From Corticibacter populi (lineage in GTDB: Bacteria > Pseudomonadota > Gammaproteobacteria > Burkholderiales > Burkholderiaceae_C), in NCBI RefSeq assembly GCF_004217315.1, contig NZ_SGWR01000004.1, positions 330,718 through 394,717 of the forward strand: 64,000 nt of DNA. Reading direction: 5' to 3'. Below the pieces are notes generated by a model, which was given only the letters and a program-made list of their open reading frames with translations, was not told where the DNA came from and did not search any database. Every line of letters begins with the position of its first letter. Position 1 is the stretch's first letter. The position numbers were made by a program, and so were the translations under genes. This document shows, piece after piece, positions 7,629-15,690 of this stretch.

Positions 7629-8327
7629 TCATTGAATCTTCGCGCTCTTGCTTAGATTGTGGCGAGCACAGAGTAACTGGACATTCTTGGCTTTCAGTGA
7701 TGTGCCGCCCTTTGAAAAGGGAAGAATATGATCGAAGTGCAGTTCGTCGGTTGCGCCACATGACACGCACTTGCCGCCATCGCGTGCCCACACCTCAAGT
7801 TTTACGCTAGTTGGAATAATACGACTACGTTCAACAAGACGACTGGCGTTTTCTTCCGCGGCAAATTCGTCAGACACGCTTTCCACGGCCACGAGCTTAA
7901 ATTTGAATACGTTTCTCGCACCGTCGTTCTCAATCCAAGAATCTACAAGATGAAAGAATCCATTGTCAATCCAAATGCCGGCCTTGATCTTTTCGTAGAC
8001 CTGAACAATGTCAGGCCCCTTTTTACCAGCCTTGAACTGTTGTGCAGCCTGATGGAATTTGCCGTTCTCGGTCAGAGTGCCCCCAGGTTGCCGTTCTGGT
8101 TGGTCAAGAGATTTCGGGTCAGTAATGCCCTTGCGTTTTGGCTCATCATGCCCTTCGTAAATGAGCACGGCCCCGTCGTCCTGCACCTCATCACGATAAG
8201 GAGAATTGGGACGAACTGACATGAGGATGACCGAGTGATGTCCCTTTAAACGGAAATTCATGCCCCTTTGTAGGCTCGTGCCTTCTTTCTGGCACATCTC
8301 GATGTAGGAGATGACATTACCTCTCAC
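7629..8327 (-). CDS. Cassette 2: SRA(YDG)-like HNH endonuclease
   Basis: 232 residues from a GTG start. The N-terminal ~155 residues match bacterial SRA/YDG domains: HHSVILMSVRPNSPYRDEV, DDGAVLIYEGHD, then IWIDNGFFHLVDSW and VFKFKL. The C-terminal ~55 residues are an HNH nuclease: CVSCG, FDHILPFSKGG and a final NVQLLCARHN with CxxC, DH, N and H residues in place. SRA domains flip out modified cytosines, and SRA-HNH proteins are modification-dependent restriction enzymes. As a single-gene cassette it could restrict phages with modified DNA. Function is inferred from the domains. Confidence 0.85.
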   Translation of the reverse strand: MRGNVISYIEMCQKEGTSLQRGMNFRLKGHHSVILMSVRPNSPYRDEVQDDGAVLIYEGHDEPKRKGITDPKSLDQPERQPGGTLTENGKFHQAAQQFKAGKKGPDIVQVYEKIKAGIWIDNGFFHLVDSWIENDGARNVFKFKLVAVESVSDEFAAEENASRLVERSRIIPTSVKLEVWARDGGKCVSCGATDELHFDHILPFSKGGTSLKAKNVQLLCARHNLSKSAKIQ

Positions 8328-8344
8328 GCTTCAACTCCGGATAG

Positions 8345-8405
8345 AACATAACGCCTGAATTAAGCCGCGCCGCGAAGCGGCGTCGGCTTGAATGAATTGT
8401 TAGGC
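8345..8405 (-). repeat. attC site (aadA type)
   Basis: CATAAC core at 8347-8352, GCGCCGCGAAGCGGCGT hairpin, and GTTAGGC at 8399-8405. The stop codon of cassette 1 overlaps the right core. Confidence 0.9.
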
Positions 8406-8843
8406 CCCAGGCGCATTTGACTGTACCTGAGGCTTTGGTTTAACAATGGCGCGCAGCTCAGCAAAATCTCCGTTTGAACGCGCCGCTATCTCAGACCATG
8501 CACGTTCAAAGGCGGGACGCCTGATATTGGAAGTAATGCCATCTTGCCAGAATTTCCAGGTTTCTTTGGAGATACGGCCCGTGTGTGACAGAAAGGCTTG
8601 CTGGTTGCATAGATCAAAGTAGTGATACATCTCGTCAAAGCTATCTGTGTGCTCTTTGTCTGTAAGTTGTTCCCCGAGAAGTGCTTTGGTAGGCAGGCGT
8701 GCAGCTAGCTCTCGATACTCTTTTGTCAGTGAGTCCTCGAACGTTGTAGTGGCTTGCTTTTTAGATAGCCATATTTGCCAAGCGGCAAAAATCACCGCTA
8801 TCGCTGTTGCAACATTAGCGATGTCTGAGAGGTTGAATGTCAC
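8400..8843 (-). CDS. Cassette 1: membrane-anchored hypothetical protein
   Basis: About 147 residues from GTG 8843 (VTFNLSDIANVA); the open frame extends upstream through attI, so the start must lie here. An N-terminal membrane helix (IANVATAIAVIFAAWQIWL) is followed by a cytoplasmic helical domain with YHYFDLCNQQAFL and WKFWQDGI. It resembles DUF4760-type membrane proteins, without certainty. As the attI-proximal cassette it was probably the last one captured. Confidence 0.6.
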   Translation of the reverse strand: MTFNLSDIANVATAIAVIFAAWQIWLSKKQATTTFEDSLTKEYRELAARLPTKALLGEQLTDKEHTDSFDEMYHYFDLCNQQAFLSHTGRISKETWKFWQDGITSNIRRPAFERAWSEIAARSNGDFAELRAIVKPKPQVQSNAPGA

Positions 8844-8860
8844 GGGTAATTGTTCCTGGG

Positions 8861-8975
8861 GCCTAACTATATTTAGGCCGCCCAGCTCAAGCACAGTCAG
8901 GCGGCCTATCCAATCCGATCCGACCTATCTTCCCTTTGCCAATGCTTGCCTTTGATGATTTAGGCCGCCTAAAAT
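8861..8975 (-). other. attI recombination site region
   Basis: On the minus strand the GTTAGGC core (8861-8867) marks the junction between attI and cassette 1. Between it and the intI ATG are two direct copies of TTTAGGCCGCC (8872-8882, 8959-8969) and one inverted copy AGGCGGCCT (8899-8907). Paired accessory repeats next to a simple core are the layout of attI sites, where IntI binds extra direct repeats. Cassette and integrase promoters should lie here but I could not fix their boxes. Confidence 0.75.
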
Positions 8976-8982
8976 TCTGCGG

Positions 8983-10262
8983 ATGGATAGGTCACAAAAT
9001 GTTTCGTTGGCGCCATTGTCGCAAGCGGGGACAAGGCCCGTCAAGCTGCTTGATCAGGTGCGGGCGGCTATCCGGGTGCGTCACTACTCCATTCGCACTG
9101 AAGATGCCTATGTGGACTGGGTTCGGCGTTTCATCCTGTTCCATGGCAAGCGACACCCTGTGGAGATGGGCGCGGATGAGGTCGCGGCGTTTTAAGAACC
9201 TGTTCACAATCTTTTCGTGGGTCACGCGGGAGGTCAAAAATGCAGTGGGCAAGACGCCCGTCGCAGCCCAGACCGGCCGTCTGGGCAAGGCGGGCAACGC
9301 CGCCCGGTGCGTTTTTGACCTCCTGCCCTTCGGGTTGTCCCGGCAGGCGCGCGCTGCGGTGTTACAAATCCTCGTCGGGCCACCGGCCCGACTGCGGTTT
9401 GCGCCTTGCATCGCATCGCCTGCCGGGGCAACGTGGCCCACGAAAAGATTGTGAACAGGTTCTAACCCATCTGTCGGTTCAGCGGAAAGTTTCTGCGTCC
9501 ACGCAAAATCAGGCCAAGTCTGCGTTGTTGTTCTTGTACAAGCAGGTTTTGCACAAGGACTTGCCTTGGTTGACGGAGGTGGTGGCGGCCAAGGCGTCGC
9601 GGCGTTTGCCGGTGGTTCTGACACAGCGCGAGGTGCGCGATCTGCTGCTGCAGATGGATGGCACGATGTGGTTGGCTGCTTCGTTGCTTTATGGCACGGG
9701 GATGCGTTTGCTGGAGTGTCTGCGGTTGCGTGTCAAGGATGTGGAGTTCTCGCGCCGGGAAATCATTGTCCGGCAAGGCAAGGGCAACAAGGACCGTGTG
9801 ACGGTGTTGCCGGAAAACCTGTTGGCACCATTGCATGCGCAGTTGGAGAAGGCGCGGGTGCTGCATGACAGGGATCTTGGGGCAGGTTTGGGTGAGGTGT
9901 ATTTGCCGGATGCGTTGGCGGTGAAGTATCCGACGGCACCGCGCGCATGGGGTTGGCAGTATGTGTTTCCCAGCCCCGTGCTGTCGGATGATCCGCGCAC
10001 AGGCAAGCGGCGCAGACACCATGTTTACGAGCAGTCGGTGCAGAAAGCGGTGGCTTTGGCAGCCAAACGGGCGGGTATCGACAAGCCTTGCACGCGGCAT
10101 GTGCTGCGGCATTCGTTTGCGACGCATTTGCTGCAATCGGGCTACGACATTCGCACGGTGCAGGAATTGCTGGGCCATGCGGATGTGAAAACCACCATGA
10201 TCTACACGCATGTGCTCAACAGGGGTGGGCGCGGCATTCTCAGTCCATTGGATGCCTTGTAG
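8983..10262 (+). pseudogene. intI: Integron integrase IntI, split by a 269-bp repeat insertion
   Basis: Codons 1-70 (8983-9192) encode the N-terminal SAM-like domain up to [10 protein letters not shown], then a TAA stop at 9193. Downstream of the repeat the frame resumes at 9462 with [14 protein letters not shown] and runs 266 codons to 10262. That part has the catalytic residues of a tyrosine recombinase (Arg in [19 protein letters not shown], Tyr in YTHVLN) and the IntI-specific patch with WGWQYVFPS. Joining 9192 to 9462 restores a 336-residue IntI in frame, so the insertion looks recent. The C-terminal half is also open from an ATG in the repeat (9240), but without the N-terminal domain it should not be active. 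Confidence 0.93.
9195..9463 (+). repeat. Palindromic-ended repeat, copy A (full length, inside intI)
   Basis: A 269-bp unit bounded by AGAACCTGTTCACAATC on the left and its complement GATTGTGAACAGGTTCT on the right; the arms continue through TTTTCGTGGGTCACG / GGCCCACGAAAAG. The interior contains a hairpin-prone GC-rich block including GGGCCACCGGCCC. About 90% similar to copy C in inverse orientation. No transposase frame is recognised, so it is MITE-like or REP-like. Confidence 0.92.
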
Positions 10263-10272
10263 ATCTTGCCCT

Positions 10273-10302
10273 CGTTTGTTCGTTTGTTCGTTTGTTCGTT
10301 TG
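10273..10302. repeat. Octamer tandem repeat CGTTTGTT
   Basis: Nearly four copies of CGTTTGTT between the intI stop and the convergent rlhA stop. A simple-sequence tract; no function suggested. Confidence 0.85.
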
Positions 10303-10320
10303 CAGGGGAGCGCTTCGCGC

Positions 10321-12387
10321 CTACCGGGGCGATGCCGGCCGCGTGCGGTAGAACCGCATTGGCACGCCCTCGGCGAGCGAGGCCTCGACGGCGCGGCGCT
10401 GCTGGGCCAGCACGCCGGGCTTGATCTTGCCGACCACGTGCATTTCGCAGGGCTTGCAGTCAAAGCGCAGCGTGAGTTTTTCCTTGCCGTTGATGAGGTG
10501 CAGCGGCTCGGCCTTGATGGTGCCCTTGACGCCGATCACGCCCTTGGCCTGCTTGGGGCACAGGCTCATCGAGAAGCGCACGCAGTGTTTGGTGATCATC
10601 AGGCTGACTTCGCCCAGTTCCTCGTCGGCCTCGTAGGCGGCGTCGATCACCTTGACGCCGTGCTTGACGTAGAAGTCGTGTGCCTGGTGGTTGAGCACGT
10701 TGGCCAGGTAGCTGAGCGTGTCTTCGGGGAAGGGGGCGGGCGGCTCCACCGGCCGGGCGCGTGGCGGGCGCTGGCAGGCGGCGGCGCGGGCGGCTTCGAG
10801 GCTGTCCAGCGCTTCGCGGCGCAGCGCATTGAGCTGGGCAGCGGGCACGAACCAGGGGTGCCGGATGCGCACCTGCACCGCATGGGCATGGAAGATGCTG
10901 CCGCCAAAGCGATCCAATTGCCGGGCCAGTGCGGCCTCGGCCTGCGCGGGTTCCTTGGCAAGCTGCTGGGTGTGCGTCGTGGTGGCGCTGCCGCTGTGGC
11001 CGTCCTCGTCGGTCAGTTGCAGCAGCAGTTCGCCGGGGCGCGGCTCGCTCAGTTCGGCCCAGAGGCCGATGCGGCGCTCACTGGATGGGCGCTCCATGGT
11101 GCGCTGCCAGTCCATGTCGCGGTTGCGGTTGATCTCGGTGTTCCTGCGCAGGTCCTTGAGGCCGGCGATGGCGTCCTTGGGCCAGATGCGCCACAGCCCC
11201 GGCTGGCCGCCGGGGGCGGGCTCGGCGCGGTTGATGGCCAGGCCCACCAGTTCCTTCTGCAGGTCGTAATAGCACAGGCCGTCGCCGTTGTGCAGCTGCA
11301 TGCCGGGGTCGCTCAGTTGCAGCTCCAGCCAGTTGTCGGCGGCCTGGGGGCGGGCGCCGGGCCTGGCCTGCAGCGCGGCCTTGGGCACCTGGGTGACCCA
11401 GCCGATGGCCTGGCCGGGGTTCTTGGGTGTGTCGAAGGCGCCGATGTCCTGCTGGCGGCCGTTGACGAAGTAATCGGTGAACTCGCGGTTGAAGTTCTGG
11501 TTCGGGTCCGGCGTGAAGAAGTGGCGCGTGCTGCCGCTGGAGGCGCGGGCCAGCGGGCTGTCGCTGGACTCGCGTTCCTCGATGACCCGGTCGAGCAGTT
11601 GCCGGTAGTGGGCGGTGATGTTCTTCACATAGCCCATGTCCTTGTAGCGCCCTTCGATCTTGAAGCTGCGCACGCCGGCGTCGACCAGCGCGCCCAGGTT
11701 GGCGGACTGGTTGTTGTCCTTCATCGAGAGCACGTGCTTGTCGTAGGCGATGAAGCGGCCCTGGTCGTCCTGCACCTGGTAGGGCAGGCGGCAGGCCTGC
11801 GAGCAGTCGCCGCGGTTGGCGCTGCGGCCGGTGTGGGCGTGGCTGATGAAGCACTGGCCGCTGTAGGCCACGCACAGGGCACCGTGCACGAAGAATTCAA
11901 TGGTGGTGCGCTGCGGGTCGATGGCGGCGCGGATGGCGGTGATCTGCGCCAGCGTCAGCTCGCGCGCCGGCACGATCTGCGAGAAGCCTGCGTCCTGCAG
12001 AAAGCGCGCCTTCTCGGGCGTGCGGATGTCGGTCTGCGTGCTGGCATGCAGCTGGATGGGCGGCAGGTCGAGCTGCAGCAGGCCCATGTCCTGCACGATC
12101 AGCGCATCGGCACCGGCCTCGTAGACCTGCCAGGCCATGCGGCGCGCGCCTTCCAGTTCATCGTCGCGCAGGATGGTGTTGAGCGTGATGAAGATGCGGG
12201 CGTGGTAGCGGTGCGCGTGTTTGACGAGCCGCTCGATGTCCGCGATGGCATTGCCGGCGGTGGCGCGCGCGCCAAAGGCCGGGCCGCCGATGTAGACGGC
12301 GTCGGCGCCGTGGTTGATGGCTTCGATGCCGATGTCGGCCGTGCGCGCGGGCGCCAGCAGCTCCAGGTGGTGGGCGTGCAGGGTCAT
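10321..12387 (-). CDS. rlhA: 23S rRNA 5-hydroxycytidine C2501 synthase (peptidase U32 family)
   Basis: 688 residues, colinear with E. coli RlhA (YdcP) along its whole length: LELLAPARTADIG, HGADAVYIGGP, the U32 signature HGALCVAYSGQC with CSQACRLPY, SFKIEGRYKD and the C-terminal cysteine pair FDCKPCEMHV after SLCPKQAKG. RlhA hydroxylates C2501 of 23S rRNA, with prephenate needed in E. coli. ATG 12387 (MTLHAHHLEL) aligns with the family start; the upstream open frame is noise. Length (E. coli ~650) and the extra C-terminal region distinguish it from TrhP. Confidence 0.93.
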   Translation of the reverse strand: MTLHAHHLELLAPARTADIGIEAINHGADAVYIGGPAFGARATAGNAIADIERLVKHAHRYHARIFITLNTILRDDELEGARRMAWQVYEAGADALIVQDMGLLQLDLPPIQLHASTQTDIRTPEKARFLQDAGFSQIVPARELTLAQITAIRAAIDPQRTTIEFFVHGALCVAYSGQCFISHAHTGRSANRGDCSQACRLPYQVQDDQGRFIAYDKHVLSMKDNNQSANLGALVDAGVRSFKIEGRYKDMGYVKNITAHYRQLLDRVIEERESSDSPLARASSGSTRHFFTPDPNQNFNREFTDYFVNGRQQDIGAFDTPKNPGQAIGWVTQVPKAALQARPGARPQAADNWLELQLSDPGMQLHNGDGLCYYDLQKELVGLAINRAEPAPGGQPGLWRIWPKDAIAGLKDLRRNTEINRNRDMDWQRTMERPSSERRIGLWAELSEPRPGELLLQLTDEDGHSGSATTTHTQQLAKEPAQAEAALARQLDRFGGSIFHAHAVQVRIRHPWFVPAAQLNALRREALDSLEAARAAACQRPPRARPVEPPAPFPEDTLSYLANVLNHQAHDFYVKHGVKVIDAAYEADEELGEVSLMITKHCVRFSMSLCPKQAKGVIGVKGTIKAEPLHLINGKEKLTLRFDCKPCEMHVVGKIKPGVLAQQRRAVEASLAEGVPMRFYRTRPASPR

Positions 12388-12798
12388 GTGGGGATGGATG
12401 TGGGGCGGAGCCGGTGGGAGTCGGCCGCCATTATCCGGCAAGCCTGCCTGCGGGCGCGGCGATGCCGATGGGTGGCGCCACGGCAACAGGCGCGCGCTGC
12501 GTGGGCGGGAACTGCATGCGCGGGCCCCGCATCATGGTTTCCCCTGATGCGCGGGAGTACACTTGCGTCCGGGTTTCTTGATCCATGTCAAGGACAAGGC
12601 GTATCCGATGCAAACCCCCGCCGCGCGCATGCCATGCCGGGCGGGGAAAGCCAGGGTCGGTGCAGTGCTCGCTCTGCCCGGCCTGGACGCATGCCGTGGG
12701 GGACGGCGCGTCCGGTTGCCGCGCGACAGAGTCGCATGCGGTGCCAGCCAGATTTCGGACGCCATTCCCTACCTTCCACCAAAAACTGGATTTCACAC
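12388..12798. promoter_or_regulatory. Divergent intergenic region with FNR/ANR-like box
   Basis: The 411 bases between the divergent rlhA and PQQ-dehydrogenase genes hold no convincing gene. TTGATCCATGTCAA at 12578-12591 matches the FNR/ANR consensus TTGAT-N4-ATCAA except for one base. It lies about 210 bases upstream of the dehydrogenase ATG, so a role would require a distant promoter. No rho-independent terminator is seen. Confidence 0.4.
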
Positions 12799-15261
12799 AT
12801 GAGTACAACTGAAGACAAGGCCGTGCGGGCCCGCTGGCCGGTCACGCTGTTTGGCATTGCGCTGGCCGTGATCGGCCTGGTATTGACGGGTGGCGGCGCC
12901 TGGCTGCTGGTGCTGGGCGGTTCCTGGTATTACCTGCTGGCGGGCCTGGCGCTGCTGGTGGCCGGCGTGCTGTACCTGCAGCGCCGTCCCGCCGCGGTGT
13001 GGGTGTTTGCGCTGACGGCTTTGGGCACGCTGGCCTGGGCCTACTGGGAAGTGGGCGCCAGCTTCTGGCCGCTGGTGCCGCGCCTGGCGCCGTTCCTGGC
13101 GCTGGGCTTTGTTGCCGCGCTGGTGCAGCCGCGCCTGAGCCAGAGCCGCTCGGTCGCCGGTGCCTACGGGCTGGCCGCCGTGCTGGCCGTGGGCATCGCC
13201 GCCGGCTTTGGCGGCATGCTCTCCGAGCATGGCGTCATCGAGGCCAAGGCGGCACCGCAGAAGGTGCAGGACGCCGCGGCACGCCCGCTGGCGGACTGGA
13301 CGCACTATGGCTACAACGCCGCCGGCACGCGCTTCGTGCCAACCGAGCAGATCAACAAGGAAAACGTTGACGCGCTACAGGTGGCCTGGACTTACCGCAC
13401 CGGCGAGATTGCCGAGGGTGCTTCGGAGTTCCAGAACACGCCCAGCCAGATTGGCGATACCGTTTATGTCTGCACACCGCTGAACAAGCTGGTGGCGCTG
13501 GATGCCGATAGCGGTGCCGAGCGCTGGAAGTTCGACCCGCAAGTGACCGATCGCAAGACCTGGAACCGCTGCCGCGGTGTGGGCTACTACGAGCCAGCGG
13601 CGGTGAGCCAGCCCTTTGCATTTGCCGAGGACGCCGCGCGCCAAGCGGTTGCCGCGACCGACGAGGCGGATGCCACGGTGGCGCCGGCCGAAGCCGCCGG
13701 CAGCCCCGCCGCGCAGGCTTGCGCGCGCCGCATCGTCATGACCACCATCGATGCGCGCCTGCTGCAGATCGATGCCGACACCGGCAAGCTGTGCGAGGCC
13801 TTCGGCAAGGGCGGTGCGGTGGACCTGACCACGGGCTTGGGCAAGGTCGATTACGACGGCGTGCTCTGGTACTACCTGACTTCGGCGCCGACCGTGGTGC
13901 GCAACATGATCATCCTGGGCGGCTGGACCTTCGACGGCCGCTCGGTGGACGAGCCTTCGGGCGTGATCCGCGCCTACAGCGCCGACACCGGCGAGCTGAT
14001 CTGGGCCTGGGACATGGGCCAGCCCGAGATCACCAAGCTGCCGCCCGAAGGCGGCCAGTATTCGCGCGCCACGCCAAACGTGTGGTCGACGCCGGCCTTC
14101 GATGAGGAGCTCGGCCTGATCTACCTGCCCACCGGCAACCAGCAGCCCGACTTCTGGGGCGGCAACCGTCCCGAAACCACCGAGAAGCATTCGTCGGCGG
14201 TGGTGGCGCTGGACATCGCCACCGGGCGCGAGCGCTGGACTTTCCAGACCGTGCACCACGACATCTGGGACTATGACGTGGCGTCGCAGCCGGCGCTCTA
14301 CGACATCCCCGATGGCAAGGGCGGCACGCTGCCGGCCCTGGTGCAACTGACCAAGCGGGGCCAGATCTTCCTGCTCGACCGCCGCGACGGCAAGCCGCTG
14401 GCCGAGGTCGTCGAGAAGCCGGTGCCGCAGGACGTCGCAGAGGGCGACTGGGTCGCCAAGACGCAGCCCTACTCGACCGGCATGCCGGCGCTGGGCACCG
14501 AACCGCTGACCGAGCGCGACATGTGGGGCGCGACCTTCTTCGACCAGCTGGCCTGCCGCATCGCATTCCGCAAGCTCAACTACCAGGGCGAGTTCACCGC
14601 GCCCTCGCTGAAGCCGACGCTGATCTATCCGGGCTACTACGGTGGTTTCAACTGGGGCAGCGCCGCCGTCGACGAGGACCGCGGCTACCTGTTCCTCAAC
14701 GACATCCGCATCCCGCAGGTGGTCACGCTGATCCCGCATTCGGAAATCGACGAGAGCAAGCTGGTGGCTGGCCATGGCGTCGGCAGCACCTACCCGATGC
14801 ATGGCACGCCCTTCGTGATCGACCATGCCGCCTTCAACTCGCCGCTGGGCATTCCCTGCAACGCACCTCCATGGGGCGTGTTCGCCGCGGTCGATCTGCA
14901 GTCGCGCCAGCTGGTCTGGCAGCGCCCGGCCGGTACGCTCGAGGACGTGCGCCTGCACGGCCTGAACTTCCACCTGCCCCTGCCGGTCGGCATGCCGACG
15001 CTCGGCGGCGGCGTCGCCACCGCCAGCGGCCTGGTGTTCTATGCCGGCACGCAGGACTATTACCTGCGCGCGCTCGACATCGAGAGCGGCAAGGAACTGT
15101 GGAAGGGCCGCCTGCCGGTGGGAGGCCAGGCCTCGCCGATGACGTATGTCTCGCCCAAGAGCGGCAAGCAGTACGTGGTGATCGCCGCTGGCGGTGCGCG
15201 CCAATCGCCTGACCGGGGCGATTACGTGGTGGCCTACACGCTGCCGGGCACTGCACAGTAA
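12799..15261 (+). CDS. Membrane-bound PQQ-dependent dehydrogenase (glucose/quinate/shikimate family)
   Basis: 820 residues. Five N-terminal hydrophobic helices (residues ~15-135) anchor the protein and pass electrons to ubiquinone. A periplasmic eight-bladed beta-propeller follows, beginning WTHYGYNAAGTRFVP, with repeated tryptophan-docking motifs such as ALDADSGAERWKFDP and ALDIESGKELWKG. Cysteine-bearing NRCRGVGYYE and CNAPPWG segments are typical of the mGDH/quinate dehydrogenase family. It oxidises a sugar or cyclitol in the periplasm using PQQ and metal; which one cannot be told from sequence here. No pqq biosynthesis gene is in the window. Confidence 0.88.
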   Translation: MSTTEDKAVRARWPVTLFGIALAVIGLVLTGGGAWLLVLGGSWYYLLAGLALLVAGVLYLQRRPAAVWVFALTALGTLAWAYWEVGASFWPLVPRLAPFLALGFVAALVQPRLSQSRSVAGAYGLAAVLAVGIAAGFGGMLSEHGVIEAKAAPQKVQDAAARPLADWTHYGYNAAGTRFVPTEQINKENVDALQVAWTYRTGEIAEGASEFQNTPSQIGDTVYVCTPLNKLVALDADSGAERWKFDPQVTDRKTWNRCRGVGYYEPAAVSQPFAFAEDAARQAVAATDEADATVAPAEAAGSPAAQACARRIVMTTIDARLLQIDADTGKLCEAFGKGGAVDLTTGLGKVDYDGVLWYYLTSAPTVVRNMIILGGWTFDGRSVDEPSGVIRAYSADTGELIWAWDMGQPEITKLPPEGGQYSRATPNVWSTPAFDEELGLIYLPTGNQQPDFWGGNRPETTEKHSSAVVALDIATGRERWTFQTVHHDIWDYDVASQPALYDIPDGKGGTLPALVQLTKRGQIFLLDRRDGKPLAEVVEKPVPQDVAEGDWVAKTQPYSTGMPALGTEPLTERDMWGATFFDQLACRIAFRKLNYQGEFTAPSLKPTLIYPGYYGGFNWGSAAVDEDRGYLFLNDIRIPQVVTLIPHSEIDESKLVAGHGVGSTYPMHGTPFVIDHAAFNSPLGIPCNAPPWGVFAAVDLQSRQLVWQRPAGTLEDVRLHGLNFHLPLPVGMPTLGGGVATASGLVFYAGTQDYYLRALDIESGKELWKGRLPVGGQASPMTYVSPKSGKQYVVIAAGGARQSPDRGDYVVAYTLPGTAQ

Positions 15262-15312
15262 CCGGACGGGACCAACCCCGCCCGACAGCTGCCTGCCGCG
15301 TCGGCAGGGAGC

Positions 15313-15344
15313 AAAGGCCTGGTTCTCACGGACCAGGCCTTTTG
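15313..15344. terminator. Rho-independent terminator
   Basis: Perfect 11-bp inverted repeat AAAGGCCTGGT / ACCAGGCCTTT with an 8-base loop, 51 bases after the PQQ-dehydrogenase stop, with a short T run (TTTT). The symmetric A/T ends could let it work on both strands. Confidence 0.85.
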
Positions 15345-15375
15345 CATTGGGCCCGGCGCGGGGCCGGGGGCCGGT

Positions 15376-15606
15376 TCAAGCGCACGCGGCGTCCGGGACC
15401 ATCCTCGACGCGTTCCTGGAACGTGCTTGCGATCTCTCGAGTAGCAGAGCCAGAAACGCCAAATGGACGAATGGCAAGCTGCTATCGAGCAGCCTCTCGC
15501 AGTTCTTCCACGGCCTGCGGATCTTCTCCAGCCAGGCAAAGCTGCGTTCGACCATCCAACACCTGGGTTTCCTCATCCGGTTCACTCCATATCTGGAAGT
15601 ACGCAT
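15376..15606 (-). pseudogene. IS5-family transposase remnant (C-terminal part)
   Basis: The minus-strand frame contains WMVERSFAWLEKIRRPWKNCE followed ~10 residues later by FVHLAFLALLLERS, which is the conserved end of IS5-group DDE transposases (the VERTFAWL...Y/CERL region holding the catalytic Glu). Everything N-terminal is missing and no terminal inverted repeats are found, so it is a decayed fragment. It lies between the PQQ gene and the TPP-controlled operon and may mark an old rearrangement. Confidence 0.8.
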
Positions 15607-15690
15607 GCGCCGTGCGCCACTTGGGGAGCGAGGACGGCAGCATGCGCCATCGGCAAGCGTTGCTGAGCAGGTGCAACACCGAAAAGGTTC

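Larger units (their letters stand above)
3529..10262 (-). mobile_element. Sedentary chromosomal integron (attI, ten cassettes, broken intI)
   Basis: The region has the full anatomy of an integron. An IntI-type tyrosine recombinase gene reads + at 8983-10262, attI lies between 8861 and 8982, and ten short lower-GC genes all read away from it on the minus strand, each ended by an imperfect palindrome with RYYYAAC/GTTRRRY cores. Six attC sites share the hairpin core GCCGCGCCGCGAAGCGGCGT (same type as the aadA cassette site; copies differ by 0-2 bases), whereas three have other stems, as expected for cassettes of mixed origin. No resistance gene, 3' conserved segment or transposon end is seen, so this is not a clinical class 1 structure. 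The recombinase is interrupted, so new capture is unlikely unless an IntI is supplied in trans. Confidence 0.93.

Noticed and set aside
9240..9461. A ~75-residue open frame conserved between repeat copies A and C
   Set aside because: No ribosome site, no similarity to a known protein, and all frames of this GC-rich repeat tend to be open; conservation follows from the DNA similarity of the copies.
3529..10262. CRISPR array as an explanation for the regularly repeated sequence
   Set aside because: The repeated units are imperfect palindromes of ~60 bases with GTTRRRY cores, spaced by genes of variable length; these are attC sites.
10210..15261. A 1683-codon open frame covering rlhA antisense and the PQQ dehydrogenase
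   Set aside because: Only the last 820 codons match a protein family; the upstream part is the antisense of rlhA, open because of high GC.
15406..15600. Complete IS element between the PQQ gene and the monooxygenase gene
   Set aside because: Only the transposase C-terminus is present and no terminal inverted repeats or target duplications are visible.
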